Assembly (NCBI GenBank): GCA_977006965.1
Contig: OZ345367.1
Location: 2,666,001-2,730,000 of the forward strand
DNA: 64,000 bases
Reading direction: 5' to 3'
DNA from: Phymatolithon calcareum
Lineage: Eukaryota; Rhodophyta; Florideophyceae; Hapalidiales
In this document: positions 21,728 through 33,217 of the stretch, piece by piece
How positions within the stretch are numbered: position 1 is the first letter of the stretch
Layout: each line of letters begins with the position of its first letter
Position numbers and translations under genes: made by a program
The notes under the pieces: generated by a model
The model's input: the letters and a program-made list of their open reading frames with translations, nothing else
What the model was told of the DNA's origin: nothing
Databases searched by the model: none

Positions 21728-21937
21728 GACTTTTCGTTGCGCTGCAATCCTTTGCTTATGTTTTCATTTAAGTAGTAGCTTCGGACATTTTGTTTCAGTT
21801 GGTACCTAGTGTGAAACTTGTGCGTGCAAGTAAAAGCGGTCGGGAATAGAACGAGGTATGAGAACGGCCCGGTGTAGTACTACGGAGAAGCCACCGACCA
21901 GCTCTTTGTACGCTTCGATCTCTAAATTGTGTTCTGC

Positions 21938-22290
21938 TCAAAAAAGGATATGGTAAGTGAAGTTAGAAACGCTTAGAAGGTCTAAGTTTCTCCACTCTGT
22001 TCTATTCTGTCCAATATTAAGAGCTCTTTGCGCATTTTCGCGGGACGCCTCACTGAAGAATGACTCTGGGCTTGATTTGACTCGCTGCAGTAACACTTGG
22101 CGTATTCTGCGGTGCTCTTCCACGCGAAGGATGTGTCCAAGCCAATTCATTCGCTGATCTCTGGACCGCATGACGACGTTGGAGTGGAGAAGCTAAACCC
22201 TCAGCCGCTTTCCCTGCCTCCTGGACGTCCTGTGCGGAACTCTTCCCCTCGCAGCAACCGAGGGGATCCCGAGCTGAGCGCAAATGCGTT
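21938..22290 (-). pseudogene. LINE C-terminal fragment, WLGH type
   Basis: The minus frame has MNWLGHILRVEEHRRIRQVL and, further on, NIGQNRTEWRNL. WLGHxLR ... DRxxWR is the usual end of several LINE clades (CR1/Jockey/RTE-like). This fragment is unlike the other LINE ends in the window, so a separate family is present. Confidence 0.6.
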
Positions 22291-23377
22291 TATTACAAGA
22301 CAGGACATGCATACGAGAATGCAAATAAGTAAAAGGCTCGTCTATGAACTATGCTGATCACATGTGTCGCAAACACGTAACCAAGGAGCATGTATGTTCG
22401 AGAATACATGAGAAGGTGACATGATGTAAAACAGAGATAGTGCTCCAACTTTTGCCGAAGATTATGCCATGATAGCATAATCTCGGGCAAAATTTCATCG
22501 TTATTATCGTGGCTTGTTGTAGTCAATTCTCACCGGCAGAGAACCGCGCAATGGGCAGACCGGTAAATTCGAAGTGACCGGCTCCGAACATGTAAGATCA
22601 CTGAGCACATCTCCCAATCTGCAACCGGCGCTGATCCCAATCTGGGCACGTCGGAAGTAACAAGAACATTCAACGTCAAATACTATGCTACGGCTGTTAA
22701 GCCAGTTACTTCTGTAAAGAATTCTTGCGGCTCGTACGGGGGCAATATGCACCCAAGGCGCAAGTTTTGGACCTACAAACACCGTTTGGGTGTGCTTATG
22801 GCGCTCACGAAGTTGTTTTGCTAATCACACTCGGCGCATACCGACACTACCCTATCACTGCAGCAGCTTCAGGGATGCGCGCGTGCGATTGAAACCACTA
22901 TTTTCTTCATGTCAATAATAGAAAGAGAGACGGCGATGACATATTGGCAGTGATATGGCACACAAAGTTAGAATATATATATGAGGCGTCGAACGCACCT
23001 GCGGAGGATATCAATCATTGTCCTGGTTTCTGTAGATGACAGAAACCCAAGAAACTGGAGCACCGCTCTGTTATCGTGCAAGCTATATCCATATGGAGAT
23101 CGACACAGTGTGTGTGACAGAAGTGCGATCAACAAGGGCGCGTTCTCCGGGTTATCGTGGAGCGCTGTTTTTTGTGGTCTGCGCTCCGCCCAACTCCAGG
23201 CGTCAGCATCGGACAAGTTAGATATTGGGACAAGCCATAAGCAGGGCACTGGCTATGTGATGCGTGAGCTGAGAGGCTACTGTACCAGAGGCGACAAAGG
23301 CGTGTATTGAATACGAAGTCCCTTGACGAGGAGAAAAGGAAACTCAATCTTCTCTCTGCCCACATTATATTGGAGCT
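22291..23377. other. Intergenic; one hairpin, no gene recognised
   Basis: No ORF with recognisable content. An 18-bp imperfect inverted repeat (22450-22467 with 22475-22492, TTTTGCCGAAGATTATGC and GCATAATCTCGGGCAAAA, 7-base loop) is the only clear structure. Confidence 0.45.
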
Positions 23378-25057
23378 CCAGTGAATAAGCGTATTCCCCT
23401 CTACAAGAAAGGTCCAGCACACATTGCGGCAAACTACAGGCCTACCTCGCTACTGAGTCAGGTCAGGAAAATAATCGATTCCGCCCTAGACTCATACATA
23501 AGGGATCACTACCGGTTTAACAGAGCACAACTGGGTCTTCAAAGAGACAAGAGCACATATTTGGCCATACTTCGAGCAAAGAATACAATGCAAAATGGTC
23601 ACCCGTTCGTTGCTGTACTTGACTTGTCAGCAGCGTATGACAGCGTCCCAAGGGATATCCTCCTCCAGCGACTGAAGAAGAGGTTGCCGGTGCACATAAC
23701 AAAGATGGTATCTTACCTGATGAAACCGTCGTGGATTACCTCTGCAGGAGATGAAACGAAAACATGGTTCATTATCGACCGAGGTGTTCCGCAGGGCTCC
23801 CCGCTGAGTCCGTGCCTATATAACATATTCATGGATACGTTCGCCGAAGCCGCCGCCCAAGTAACAAGAATAGTGTCTGACCATCCAGCGCAGCTATTTG
23901 CGGACGACGTTCTTCTTCAGGCAAAGAATGCAAAAGGATTGCAAAAACTATTGGACATAGCTACGAAGTGGGGAGCCGAGAACTCCATGAAATGAAACAC
24001 GAAGCCAGGAAAGAGCGAGGTCCTTAAGTACAAAGGACTCCCAAAGAAGAAATTCTTCCTTTGCAGGAAAAGAGCTGCACCAGGCCTGGAGACTGTCCTA
24101 CCTGGGGATCAGTTTGAACAACAATGGAGTCACCGACGATACAGCAATCTCAAGAGTTCGGAATGAGGTGGGATGCATACACAAACTCCGACAAATTGGC
24201 CTGAACGTCAGAGGACTCCAACCAACCACGTGTATCAGGATTTTCAAGTCGTTGATTCTCCCCAAATGGGAGTATGCCATCCACCTGACACCGATCACGA
24301 AACGACTACTATCGGCAATTGAAGCAGCAGAAGGTCTTTTCTACAGAAACGTTTTCGGAAAATATGCCGAGTATCGAAGGGAGAGGATGCGAGTGCTCTG
24401 CCGTCTCGCCAGTCCACAGATGAGGAGAATGCACCAGGCTGAAAGGTTCGCCTTAAGCTTGGTAAGACGGAGGAAGTTCCTGGAGCTTTCAGAAGAATAC
24501 CAGGGAAGAAAAGATGACCTGGAAGAAGTATCAAAGGACATTGGGTATCTGGGGGAAGAGGAATACCTTAAAGAAGCTCTGAAACAAGCGGAAGAAGGTA
24601 TGGTGTCAAAAAAGCGACGCCTACAAGCAACAGTCAAAGTCTGGTCGTTGGAAGAAGAGGGTCGGACAGTTAAAATCCCGATCGACGTACCGAACGACCT
24701 ACCAGGAGTGCTATATATAAGGGACAGAACTACGATGTTGAGATGCCTGCGAGTTATTTTCAACAGAGTTCCTTTGTGGAGAAAGTCCATTCTGGCGAAA
24801 TACTTTGGGGCTGGTGCTGTGGTGGAGCTTATCGTGTTGCAACGTATACTACGGACTATGAAGATGGACCAAGAAACGGAATATGAATGCAAAAGACTTA
24901 CTCGGGCCCTGACAGGGAGAGAAATTCGAATTAAGGAGATATTAGAAGGAGAGTAGAGAGATGAGTATCGAAAACATCGAGAAGCTGCCCTGTTACTCAA
25001 ATTGAGGCTTTGGGAGCTTTTAAAATAAAATCAATATATATCCCCAGTGAATAAGCG
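23378..25057 (+). mobile_element. 5'-truncated LINE with 14-bp target duplication
   Basis: The element body is about 23392-25043, flanked by CCAGTGAATAAGCG at 23378-23391 and again at 25044-25057. It starts inside the RT (PLYKKG, motif 0 region) and ends in an A-rich tail (TTTTAAAATAAAATC). 5' truncation together with a long perfect duplication fits target-primed reverse transcription. The two flanks also share a little similarity beyond the repeat, so chance similarity of the target is not fully excluded. Confidence 0.65.
23392..24956 (+). pseudogene. LINE reverse transcriptase, frameshifted
   Basis: The first frame (to 23995) holds RT: ANYRPTSLLSQVRKIID, VAVLDLSAAYDSVPRDIL, RGVPQGSPLSPCLYNIFMD and the catalytic AQLFADDVLLQA, all intact. 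It stops at 23993-23995. The second frame (24114-24956) continues with SRVRNEVGCIHKLRQIGLNV, LPKWEYAIHLTPIT and a long Lys/Glu-rich region, ending with NRVPLWRKSILAKYFG ... REIRIKEILEGE. One frameshift and stop separate the two parts. Compared with the LINE remnant at 6265-8258 it is much better preserved. The endonuclease is missing because of truncation. Confidence 0.85.
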
Positions 25058-27155
25058 GTTCCTCTTGTAGCAAACATGGTATAAATTACAAGCTGTTACA
25101 TAGATGATATGCGAGCAGCCGTCGTGGGAGAAAGCAGGAGAGATACATGTCTGTATCTGTTCATAAGGCCTCTATAGATGTCAATGTGAATTTGGTGCGA
25201 GTCACTAATTGTTTAAACGTCTTTTAAAAAAGACGTTTAACCCAGTTGCAGCGTTGTTGAACTCCTCAATTTGGATCCTGGAAACGCACTGTAGCGATGG
25301 CTGGTTCTCATATGGTCCGTTATATTGTACACATTATAATACATGACGCGAGTTTACACAAGCCCATCCCAGCACTTGCAGTACTCTGGGACAAGACGAA
25401 AAAAGCGGTTTCATAGCTTCAGTAAATAATTATTATTGCGAGCCGCCCTGGGGCGCCGATACGTTCGAATGTTTAACATTCACTCGCTGGAGTACCTTCC
25501 CCGTGGATCCTTTGTCCTAAGCGGCACATTTTCACTGCATAAGCCTGCTGTGACGCCTTCGGTTTCGGCAGCAATCGTCACGCAGCAGCATTTCGGGTCC
25601 CAAATTTTGGTGGTGGTCCGGGTTGTGTTTATCGTGAATTTGCATCATGCAGATGAACAAGAATGGACCGCTTTCCAGCTCCTGTATGCGTGCATCCCTT
25701 GTACTAAATATTCGTCCCTTCCCGGGTGCCCAGAAACAATGGACGATTTCAAATTTTGCCTGTTAAAAAGCAATTGCGTTCGTTTTTGGTCCTTGGACGA
25801 AAACTACAGAACAGTGTATAAGAACATTCCTAACATAATTTTTGGGAATGTTTTTAGACTCCTCTCCTGGCAATATCGTCTCCAAACCTACAGTATTTTT
25901 GGGAGGATCGCCGCACAGCACATGGTCCTCTGCCGTCTCGACGACCCTAGTAAGGGCCGCTGTTTAATGAAAAATTGAGTAATTTAGTCCTCGCTAGTTT
26001 TTCTCTCTTGGGAGTGCAACGAGAACACATACTGTATGTCTTGTTCTCGCACTTGTGGACTTTTTTTGAGGGTTACCCATCGCATCATACATAAACGATA
26101 TGCACGTTGCAGAATTTATTTCCTCGAGCAACGGCGGGCCCAGCCCACCCACTGGCAAAATGTGCAGCAGGAGAACCCCTCTTTCTTCGTTTGTACATGA
26201 GAATGCCATATTATCATAACGACGTGGACAACTTTGGGATACAATACTATTTACAGTGCTGCATTTCAAAGTTGCCCTGGCCCTATCATATGATACAACT
26301 TTACTGTATGAAACAATTGCATGCGTGGCTCGCTTATACCAGGGGAAAGTTATACAGGGGGAGGAAAGCAAGTCGGTTGTCATATCGTTTTTCTCAAGCG
26401 CTTCACGTACGGTCTGTATGAAGCGTGAACGGCAATGCGAAAATGCATCATAAAAATATGTGAGAAAGCCGCCAGGAAGTTGTGAACATTGGGAGTCCCA
26501 ATGTTGCGACGGCTCACGTTGCGCCATTCGCCTCTGGCTGAAAATTATCAGAATTAACGTTGATGGGCAGTGTGTAGTGCGGTGTGCACAAACGATGCAT
26601 TTGAGCCCAAGCTATCGCACCTTTCACCTGCGCACGCATCGATCCCGGCGCCACGCAAGCAACCGTTAACGCACAAGCACGTCCATGTCGTAGTGCACCT
26701 TGCTTAAGCGCCGTTCTTATTGGCAGATCCCGTGCGACGGGCACGTCTCGCAGTGCATCAACATCAGCTTTTCAGATATATTTTTGATACTCGAAATCCC
26801 TCATAATTTACCGTGCACAACGCAACCAACGTTTTCACTATAATCTTTGAAACTTCCAAAACTGGCTTTCCTCCCCCTGTACAGTATAACTTTCCCCTGC
26901 TTATACTGTACAAGAAATAGTCACTGAACATCATAACGGGCAAGTGTGGAGCGGACAAAGAGGCGACCAGCTTTGCAGTTTCAACCCATATCATACAGTA
27001 GTTCCGTACGATGTTCAACTCATCGATCAATCGCGATCGAGGAATTAGTATGATATGATACATAAAGTTTCTGTGCAATGGCAAGCAGCACACATTGTGT
27101 CTCCGTCCGGATGAGGGTGATAACGGCGCGATGGACGGAGGAATACTTTACTGGG

Positions 27156-27178
27156 CAGTACAGTACAGTACAGTACAC
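27156..27178. repeat. CAGTA microsatellite, left arm
   Basis: About four CAGTA units. It forms an inverted pair with the TACTG run at 27382-27400, about 200 bp away. Confidence 0.75.
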
Positions 27179-27381
27179 TCACAGCAATGACGGTGCATCA
27201 GAGCGACGCGTGGCAATCAAGTTCGAAGAGTTGCTCGTCCGTGCCAACGTCTTATTCCACGTTATCATTGAAGGGAACCACACGATACAGCACTCGTACA
27301 GTAGTACGCATGGATGCCATGGACTGCAAACCTGCCTGGTACAACAACTCCTCGACACTTGGACTGCATTGCAAAGTCCAA

Positions 27382-27400
27382 CTACTGTACTGTACTGTAC
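27382..27400. repeat. TACTG microsatellite, right arm
   Basis: Three to four TACTG units, the reverse complement of the run at 27156-27178. Confidence 0.75.
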
Positions 27401-27490
27401 GTACGACGTAGATTACCAAAAAGTTCGCGCGATCCTAGCTTTACATTCCTCTTCGCAGTTCGCCACAGTGTGGATGCCTAATACTGTACT

Positions 27491-28534
27491 TTACATACTC
27501 GCGTGCAAATCGTACCACGCCTTCCTTGGTCTATTCTGAATCGTAACAGTAGTCGGCAAAGGTAATCTCGCCTTAGCCTCCGCTTCCGTATGCCATCGTT
27601 TGCCAATGAATTGATCCTCTGCCTCTTCTCCCCATGGCCCGCTGTTCCCCTTCATATCCTTTGAAGCCTTTGCCTCCAAAACGGCCTGATTAACAATCTT
27701 AAACTTCCTGTAACCCAATCGCACAAGCTCATCCATATCCCATGCAAACACGTTCTCCACCGACAAATACTTCGGTCGTTCGTGTCGTTCAACATTCGTC
27801 AACGACCGGAAGCACGCACGGTCCATACCCTCAATGTCAATCTTCATGTACTCTGGCCTTCCATACTCGCGAATCAGAGTGTCGCACGTCTTGGTTGCAA
27901 TTTCAATCCGCCGACAGTAGCTGTGATCTCCCTTCGCCATCACATCGCCGCGGGGGGAACGACAGCCGAGAGATTCTACAAAGCTCCCAAACTTGTCGTT
28001 CGCAGTGTTCACCCAGAAGGTTAGCACCGGACTCGCAGACACAGCAGCAGCGTCATCCGGTTTGAGATTGGTCAAGCCGACACGTACAAGTGTGAGCCTG
28101 TTGTCGCGAATGGCGGATGTGAACTTTTCCGACGCGCTGTCAATCAAAGTGGGATTCGCTTCGACGGCCACTACACGTGCGTTCGGCGACGACAGATAAG
28201 CAGAGGTATCCTGACCGGTGTTGAGTCCGATGTCAAAGATGCATGGATGCTGCGGTGAGGAGTTATCGCAGAAACGCGAGCCGTTGGAAAGTAGTGGATT
28301 TTCGAGCACGACGTGTCCGGCGAGTGGCGGTCTTCGATTCGCGTCGGAGGTGGAGAAGATGGGCTGACTTGTCAGTGGCAGTTGTGCTTGCGATGTGAAA
28401 ACCGTGAGATAGAGCAATAGAATGACAGGTGAGGCGAAGACAATGAGTTTCACGGGTGCGTTACGCGACGAGAGGAGGGATTTCGTCTTGCGCGGCGACA
28501 TAGAAGACGAACGCGGCGGTGTTTTCGGTGACAT
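27491..28534 (-). CDS. FkbM-family methyltransferase, type II membrane protein
   Basis: The open frame reaches back to 28831, but I place the start at 28534 (MSPKTPP), giving 347 aa. There the ATG is followed by a short basic cytosolic tail (SPRKTKSLLSSRNAPVK) and one hydrophobic segment (LIVFASPVILLLYLTVF, about residues 28-44), the layout of a Golgi type II enzyme. The catalytic part shows the SAM-binding motif FDIGLNTGQDTSAYL (about 96-110) and VVAVEANPTL, then TFWVNTANDKFGSF and MKIDIEGMDRACF, all typical of the FkbM fold. The family methylates hydroxyls, often of sugars. Red-algal cell-wall galactans are methylated, so a wall polysaccharide is a reasonable substrate guess, but the sequence does not show it. 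No intron is visible. The frame upstream of 28534 has low-complexity composition and is probably 5' UTR. Confidence 0.85.
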   Translation of the reverse strand: MSPKTPPRSSSMSPRKTKSLLSSRNAPVKLIVFASPVILLLYLTVFTSQAQLPLTSQPIFSTSDANRRPPLAGHVVLENPLLSNGSRFCDNSSPQHPCIFDIGLNTGQDTSAYLSSPNARVVAVEANPTLIDSASEKFTSAIRDNRLTLVRVGLTNLKPDDAAAVSASPVLTFWVNTANDKFGSFVESLGCRSPRGDVMAKGDHSYCRRIEIATKTCDTLIREYGRPEYMKIDIEGMDRACFRSLTNVERHERPKYLSVENVFAWDMDELVRLGYRKFKIVNQAVLEAKASKDMKGNSGPWGEEAEDQFIGKRWHTEAEAKARLPLPTTVTIQNRPRKAWYDLHASM

Positions 28535-30520
28535 TGCCGCGAAGCGCAGCAGCAAGTTGGATGGCAAGAGCGGAATCTCTATCGCGATTTGGGCAGACGT
28601 GCTGATGAAAGGCAGCGCTAGAGAGCGCTTGCTTGACGTGGCGGCGGCCGCCGAGGACGGGGGATGCTCTCGGGCGAGGAGAAAAGCACGTACGCGAACG
28701 CTTTTTAGGGCACACTGACTGCAATGCAGTGCGTGTGCTGCTTCGCAGGGAGACGTGGCTGTGCGGCTACCAATGAATGGGGTGCGTTGGTTTGAGGAGA
28801 AATTGCCAATGGTGTCCGCGGAATGTTTCAATTCAAGGCAGGTTTTGAAACTTACTGATTTGAAGTTGTCACTTCATGCTGGAGTGCGTGATGCATTGAT
28901 TCAGCCATGTCACGATTCGTTTATTTTAAAGTTATTATTGGGAATGTGATAGTCGTGAGATTTTTTGTGTGGCAGGGGAGGCTTACACAGTTTGTAAGCT
29001 CTTCGTCGCGTGGGTTTTTCAATACTGTAGTACAATAATATCTTGGAGAGGGTTCATTAAAAATAGAAGGTTGGAACGAATGACACTAAACAACTTTTGG
29101 ACTTAACTTAGATTGAAACGAGAGGTGAGATCAAAATACCAAAGGTTGAGACTGGCGCGTCGCGAAGTGGATTCATTTGCTTGGAGTGCAAGTCCGAGGC
29201 CTTTTCAACGTTTAGAAGTGTACTACTGTAACTTTCGTCGGGAGACAGTAATGCCGATCATGGAAGAGGCAGACAGCCGCTTCATCTATGATTCAAATGA
29301 CCTGTACCCCTTACATAGCCTCTTCTCACGATGAGGATTTTTTAAGTTGTGTGCGTCCCCTGTTTGTAGAGATTCGGTGCCCGTGGTTCCAGGGTGTGGC
29401 GGTCAGGTAGCAGACAGACGAAGAGCAGCAGCATCATGCTGATCTCACTGTTTGAAAGCAAGAATTAGACTGCAGCACGTTACAAATTACTAAATGACTA
29501 CAGTAATTCTGGTCAGTACGGTCTGTATTGCTTGTGCTCTAGAGCGGGAAAGTCAAACTTGAGTTTCCCACTCGATTTGCAGTCAGATGGCTTAAGCCGA
29601 TCGTATGGGTGTTGGCCAAGCGAGAGAATATATTTACTTTGCAGCATGTCCAGTAAAAAAAATATTCATGATGATGATGCCCACAGAACAGTATGTTAGC
29701 GTTCGCAGTCTGTGCTTTGCATTCATTTTTGGATCTCCTCTACTGGGACTACCTGTAAGAAGAGTCATGAGGACTGTTCTTTGAGGTGGATACTTCAGAA
29801 GAAACGTTTGGCTTTAGAAACCACTCACGGTATTGTCGGGTTGATTCTGTTCGTTTTCTGCTAGCTATCTCTATCAAGCCGTTCGGCTTAAATAGTCTTT
29901 ATCAAACACTTCGAGAGGCCTCTCCGATGCGAGCAATGCCAGCTTCTGATATTTATCAGCACATATCGGGTTTGTGGCGTAAGGACGCAGAATCGTTTCT
30001 TGAGCTTGATTATGACAAACGGAACACTTCATAGTGTTAGACAACCAGCACTGTGAGGGCGGCTCGGTTTTTCTAAGGGCGGTATGATATTGAATGGCAC
30101 GATCCAAGCTCAAAGCTTCTCTCGCACTTTGTCAGTTAGCTTCCACGATTCGCTGTCCTACAGTACTGTAGAGGAGGCATGATATTGTACTGTATTGTCC
30201 TGTGCTGCACCTCAGAAGAGCAAAGAGGCGAAGACAAACAGGCGAACAGGCGAAAAACTGTAGACCATACTACTCCTGTTGCTGATATGTGTTGTGGAAC
30301 ATATGTCACGTGCATGCTGCACCGTTTGAAGGAAAAACCTGTCCACTTGCTCTACACCACTTCTGTCGTCCCTCTACCACACCGTGCGTGCCTACAGTGG
30401 CAGGGTTTTAGGACGACAACAGATGATTTCTGTGAACATCGATCTACAGTATAGGGTCGTGAGAAGATGACAATTTGAGCCAGACTGGTTATCATAACCG
30501 GTTCGGCTCCCGTGCAAATG
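28535..30520. other. Intergenic, no gene recognised
   Basis: The first part is the 5' region of the methyltransferase gene. The rest contains only short ORFs without motifs. TACTG/CAGTA words appear near 30160-30200. Confidence 0.45.
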
Positions 30521-31462
30521 TTTTTTTTTTTTTTTGAATTTGGAATTTATTAAACGCCCTCAGTAACACTCATGAGACTGCAAGGGAGATGCGTTTCAGT
30601 AGCTACGTTGTAGCTTCGATCATATATTCAAATACTTGTAACCCGGGTTAACGTCGTAGCCCTAGCTGCAAAAACCCTCTCCCGTAAAAGGGCGGAGGGA
30701 AAAGCTTGGGGTCCACTGATCAGATTTCCTCAAATGGCGCCTTGTCTATTCCATGTCGTCGTAAAAGACGATAGTGAAGAAGAGTAGCTTGTCTAGCGCT
30801 TTTTCAGTGATATCAATCTCCTCTTTGGTCAGTTGATATCTTCCGAGGTATTCTTCCAGGTTGCTCATGAGGATTGGTACAGTATCACCGAACTTGTCTG
30901 TCAGAAGTGATGTGCTCATTGGGGGAAACCGACCGAATGCCCACTTTACCGCTAATTGGCGGTGCCGTGTTTTCGGGAGTCTGATAATCGCCGGGGTGGA
31001 CCCAGGCAGATCGTAGGGAATTTTTCTCTTTCTGTTGCACTCCGAGACGTCTCCTTCGTCTTTGAAGAGCATTGTCCTCAACGATTTTGGTGAAACTCCC
31101 TGATTGAGGAAAGTCAGTGCCGTCTCGAATAGATCGTACTGTAGCATTGCCGATATGTCTCGACTAACCCATTGTAGTTCACCCACATCTCTTTCCTCGA
31201 TTGGGACGGCCAGAAGGCTCCTTTTCTTTGATCTCGCTCGTTCCAGCATTTTGAGTGCTAGAACGAGTCTCCTGTTTTCGGCGTTGTGAATTCGGCAAAG
31301 AAGGCGAAGTCTGACATAGCGGTTTTTCGATATTGGACCGAATACTTGTGCGAAAAATGTTTTCTCTACTTCTGCGATAGCTGTCTGGACTCTCGGCGTC
31401 CATGGCGTCAGGTGCATTGCATACTCCCATCTTGGTTGTATCAACGCCTTGTATGTCTTCAC
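30521..31462 (-). mobile_element. 5'-truncated LINE with poly(A) and 8-bp TSD
   Basis: Minus-strand element of 942 bp. It ends in a run of 15 A (plus-strand T at 30521-30535) preceded by AATAAATTCCAAATTC, and is flanked by the 8-bp repeat TGCAAATG at 30513-30520 and 31463-31470. Its frame (30746-31462) is fully open for 238 codons: KALIQPRWEYAMHLTPWTP, VEKTFFAQVFGPISKNRYV, then RHRQLAVKWAFGRFPPMSTS and TEKALDKLLFF. This is the post-RT C-terminal region. The 3' UTR 30536-30745 recurs, diverged, at 59880-60050. Truncation, poly(A) and duplication are the classic signs of target-primed integration, and the open frame suggests a young insertion. Confidence 0.85.
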
Positions 31463-31495
31463 TGCAAATGTGCGTCACAGGAAGGAAACAAGAGC

Positions 31496-31939
31496 TCAGT
31501 CAGGAATTTTTCCCCGCTTCATCGCAGGGTTTTTTATAATGGCAAGAGCGGTGCTCCGGCCTCCCCCATGGGAAAAGCTTATCACCTTCTGGTAGTTTGG
31601 TAGTAAATGGATACCGCCCAGAGTGGTGTGCCGCTGGGAGAGAAAACGGTCGGAGATGAAAGAAGGTAACGAGATTGCCAGCTGTCGTGAGTATCCTAAA
31701 TGGTTTCCAACCCGGGTCGTTTGAGCTTCTGTGACATCAAGTACCACTCGTAAGTCTACTGTAGCCGAAAGGATGTGGAGTTGTTCCAGGACAACTTCAA
31801 AACCCAGCAATAAAGAAGATGCAGAGAAGATGAGAGGGCCAGGAAGCAGTGGAAGTGTGTGTACTGTACCATTTCTACCGCGTGTGCACAGGCAGATGGC
31901 TAGCAAATCAGCCGCGGCTTTCTTTTCTGTGTCCACCAT
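31496..31939 (-). CDS. Hypothetical protein
   Basis: 147-aa ORF. The ATG has a good context (AATCCATGG). The N-terminus is MVDTEKKAAADLLAICLC. A hydrophobic stretch follows (LLPGPLIFSASSLLLGFEVVL). No family is recognised. The LINE at 30521-31462 inserted 26 bp beyond the stop codon. It may be a chance ORF. Confidence 0.25.
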   Translation of the reverse strand: MVDTEKKAAADLLAICLCTRGRNGTVHTLPLLPGPLIFSASSLLLGFEVVLEQLHILSATVDLRVVLDVTEAQTTRVGNHLGYSRQLAISLPSFISDRFLSQRHTTLGGIHLLPNYQKVISFSHGGGRSTALAIIKNPAMKRGKIPD

Positions 31940-33217
31940 GGATTTCTTTCAAAGTCCATTTCGTTACGAGAGCATGTCAATCAATTTCCAATTGAATTCA
32001 TCAACCCTTTCCATTCCATCAACATGATCAACAGTGCTATTTCATGGGCAAAGATGAATTGATGATCCGCCCTCTCAACATTTATTCAACTCAATCATCC
32101 TCGTCATTGGGACAAAGGCTAATTTCTCAATTCACAACCACCAAGAACAAACACTGTCCATGCCCCATAGTATGGCCTTTGCAATCTTCCTCCAACCGTC
32201 TGCAGATGGTTTGATACCTTTCACAGTGTATAAAAGTTCGCACTTCTCCTTCTGCTTCAAATCACAACCGCGAAATCCCCATACAGTAGTGTATTTACTG
32301 TACTCATCAAAATAGATCCATTTTTTCCCTGCATTGGGTGGGTGCAAAATGCAGAGGTGCGAATATTGACAAACCTCATAGCAGCATGATGATGCTTGTC
32401 TTTCTCACTCGCGATACCTATAAAAGCCGAATCGCACACCTGACCTGAGCAGAACAGAACAGCAAATTTCATAGTCTGCACTGTCTTTGAAAATCGCCAT
32501 CAACCACACTGGATGAATATGGTTTTATGCTACTACGGTACATGGGGTCCCCTGTCGTGTTGACAGAGGCAACACACTAAAATACATCACAGTACTGCAG
32601 TGGTGCATCACTGAAGTTAAACTAATGTGCGGTTGTCGCAGAACTGCCACATCGGAACACCGTATTGTATCAACTTACGTTTTCAAATACTGACCACGGG
32701 GCCACGTCGCACAGCACCACAACATTGTTCCTGCAGTACACTGTCGTCATCATCATTATTGTCGACACATGCACAACCCTCGCAACCACCATCACTGTGC
32801 CTCTCGAGCACCCGGACCTACACTTTTGGCATTCCTCTAGAGAGCATACTGTACGCCACCTCAGTACCGCTGTCCCAGATACCACACTATCGTATATTTC
32901 CCAAAGCAGCATTATCTCTTTTACATACATATTCACATTACAGTACAGTACACAGGTTCTTGAATTTAGAGTCCACTGTTATATGCAAGGGGGTTTCAAG
33001 GGATGTGCTGCTTGGCGGCAAAAATACAGGCGAATCATAGCATCCAAGCAGCATTATTAATAGTTCAGTATTACTTTCGAGAGTAGCCGTATTCGCAAAA
33101 CGACACATTGAATATCAAGACTTACATTTACGCGATAATGTCCTCCACTCTTCTGGCCTTGTTCTGGATCTTTAACGGCCATCACCTCTTCTCTTCTCCT
33201 ATTCCGCACGTGCACTC
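31940..33217. other. Intergenic, no gene recognised
   Basis: Short ORFs without motifs. An ACAGTACAGTACA microsatellite lies at 32940-32952. Confidence 0.4.

Larger units (their letters stand above)
25058..27490. other. Intergenic with foldback sequences, no gene recognised
   Basis: ORFs of up to 180 codons occur on both strands (25436-25978 plus, 25994-26527 minus) but have no motifs and uneven composition; I do not call them genes. There is a perfect hairpin at 25216-25240 (AAACGTCTTTT with AAAAGACGTTT). Related inverted blocks lie at about 26335-26375 and 26855-26905 (AGGGGAAAGTTATAC and GGGGGAGGAAAGC in opposite orientations). Confidence 0.4.

Noticed and set aside
25436-26527. 180- and 177-codon ORFs in opposite strands
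   Set aside because: No motifs, no consistent coding composition, and inverted-repeat material within.
28535-28831. 99-residue N-terminal extension of the FkbM protein
   Set aside because: Low-complexity; would bury the signal-anchor topology. The Met at 28534 gives a normal type II protein.
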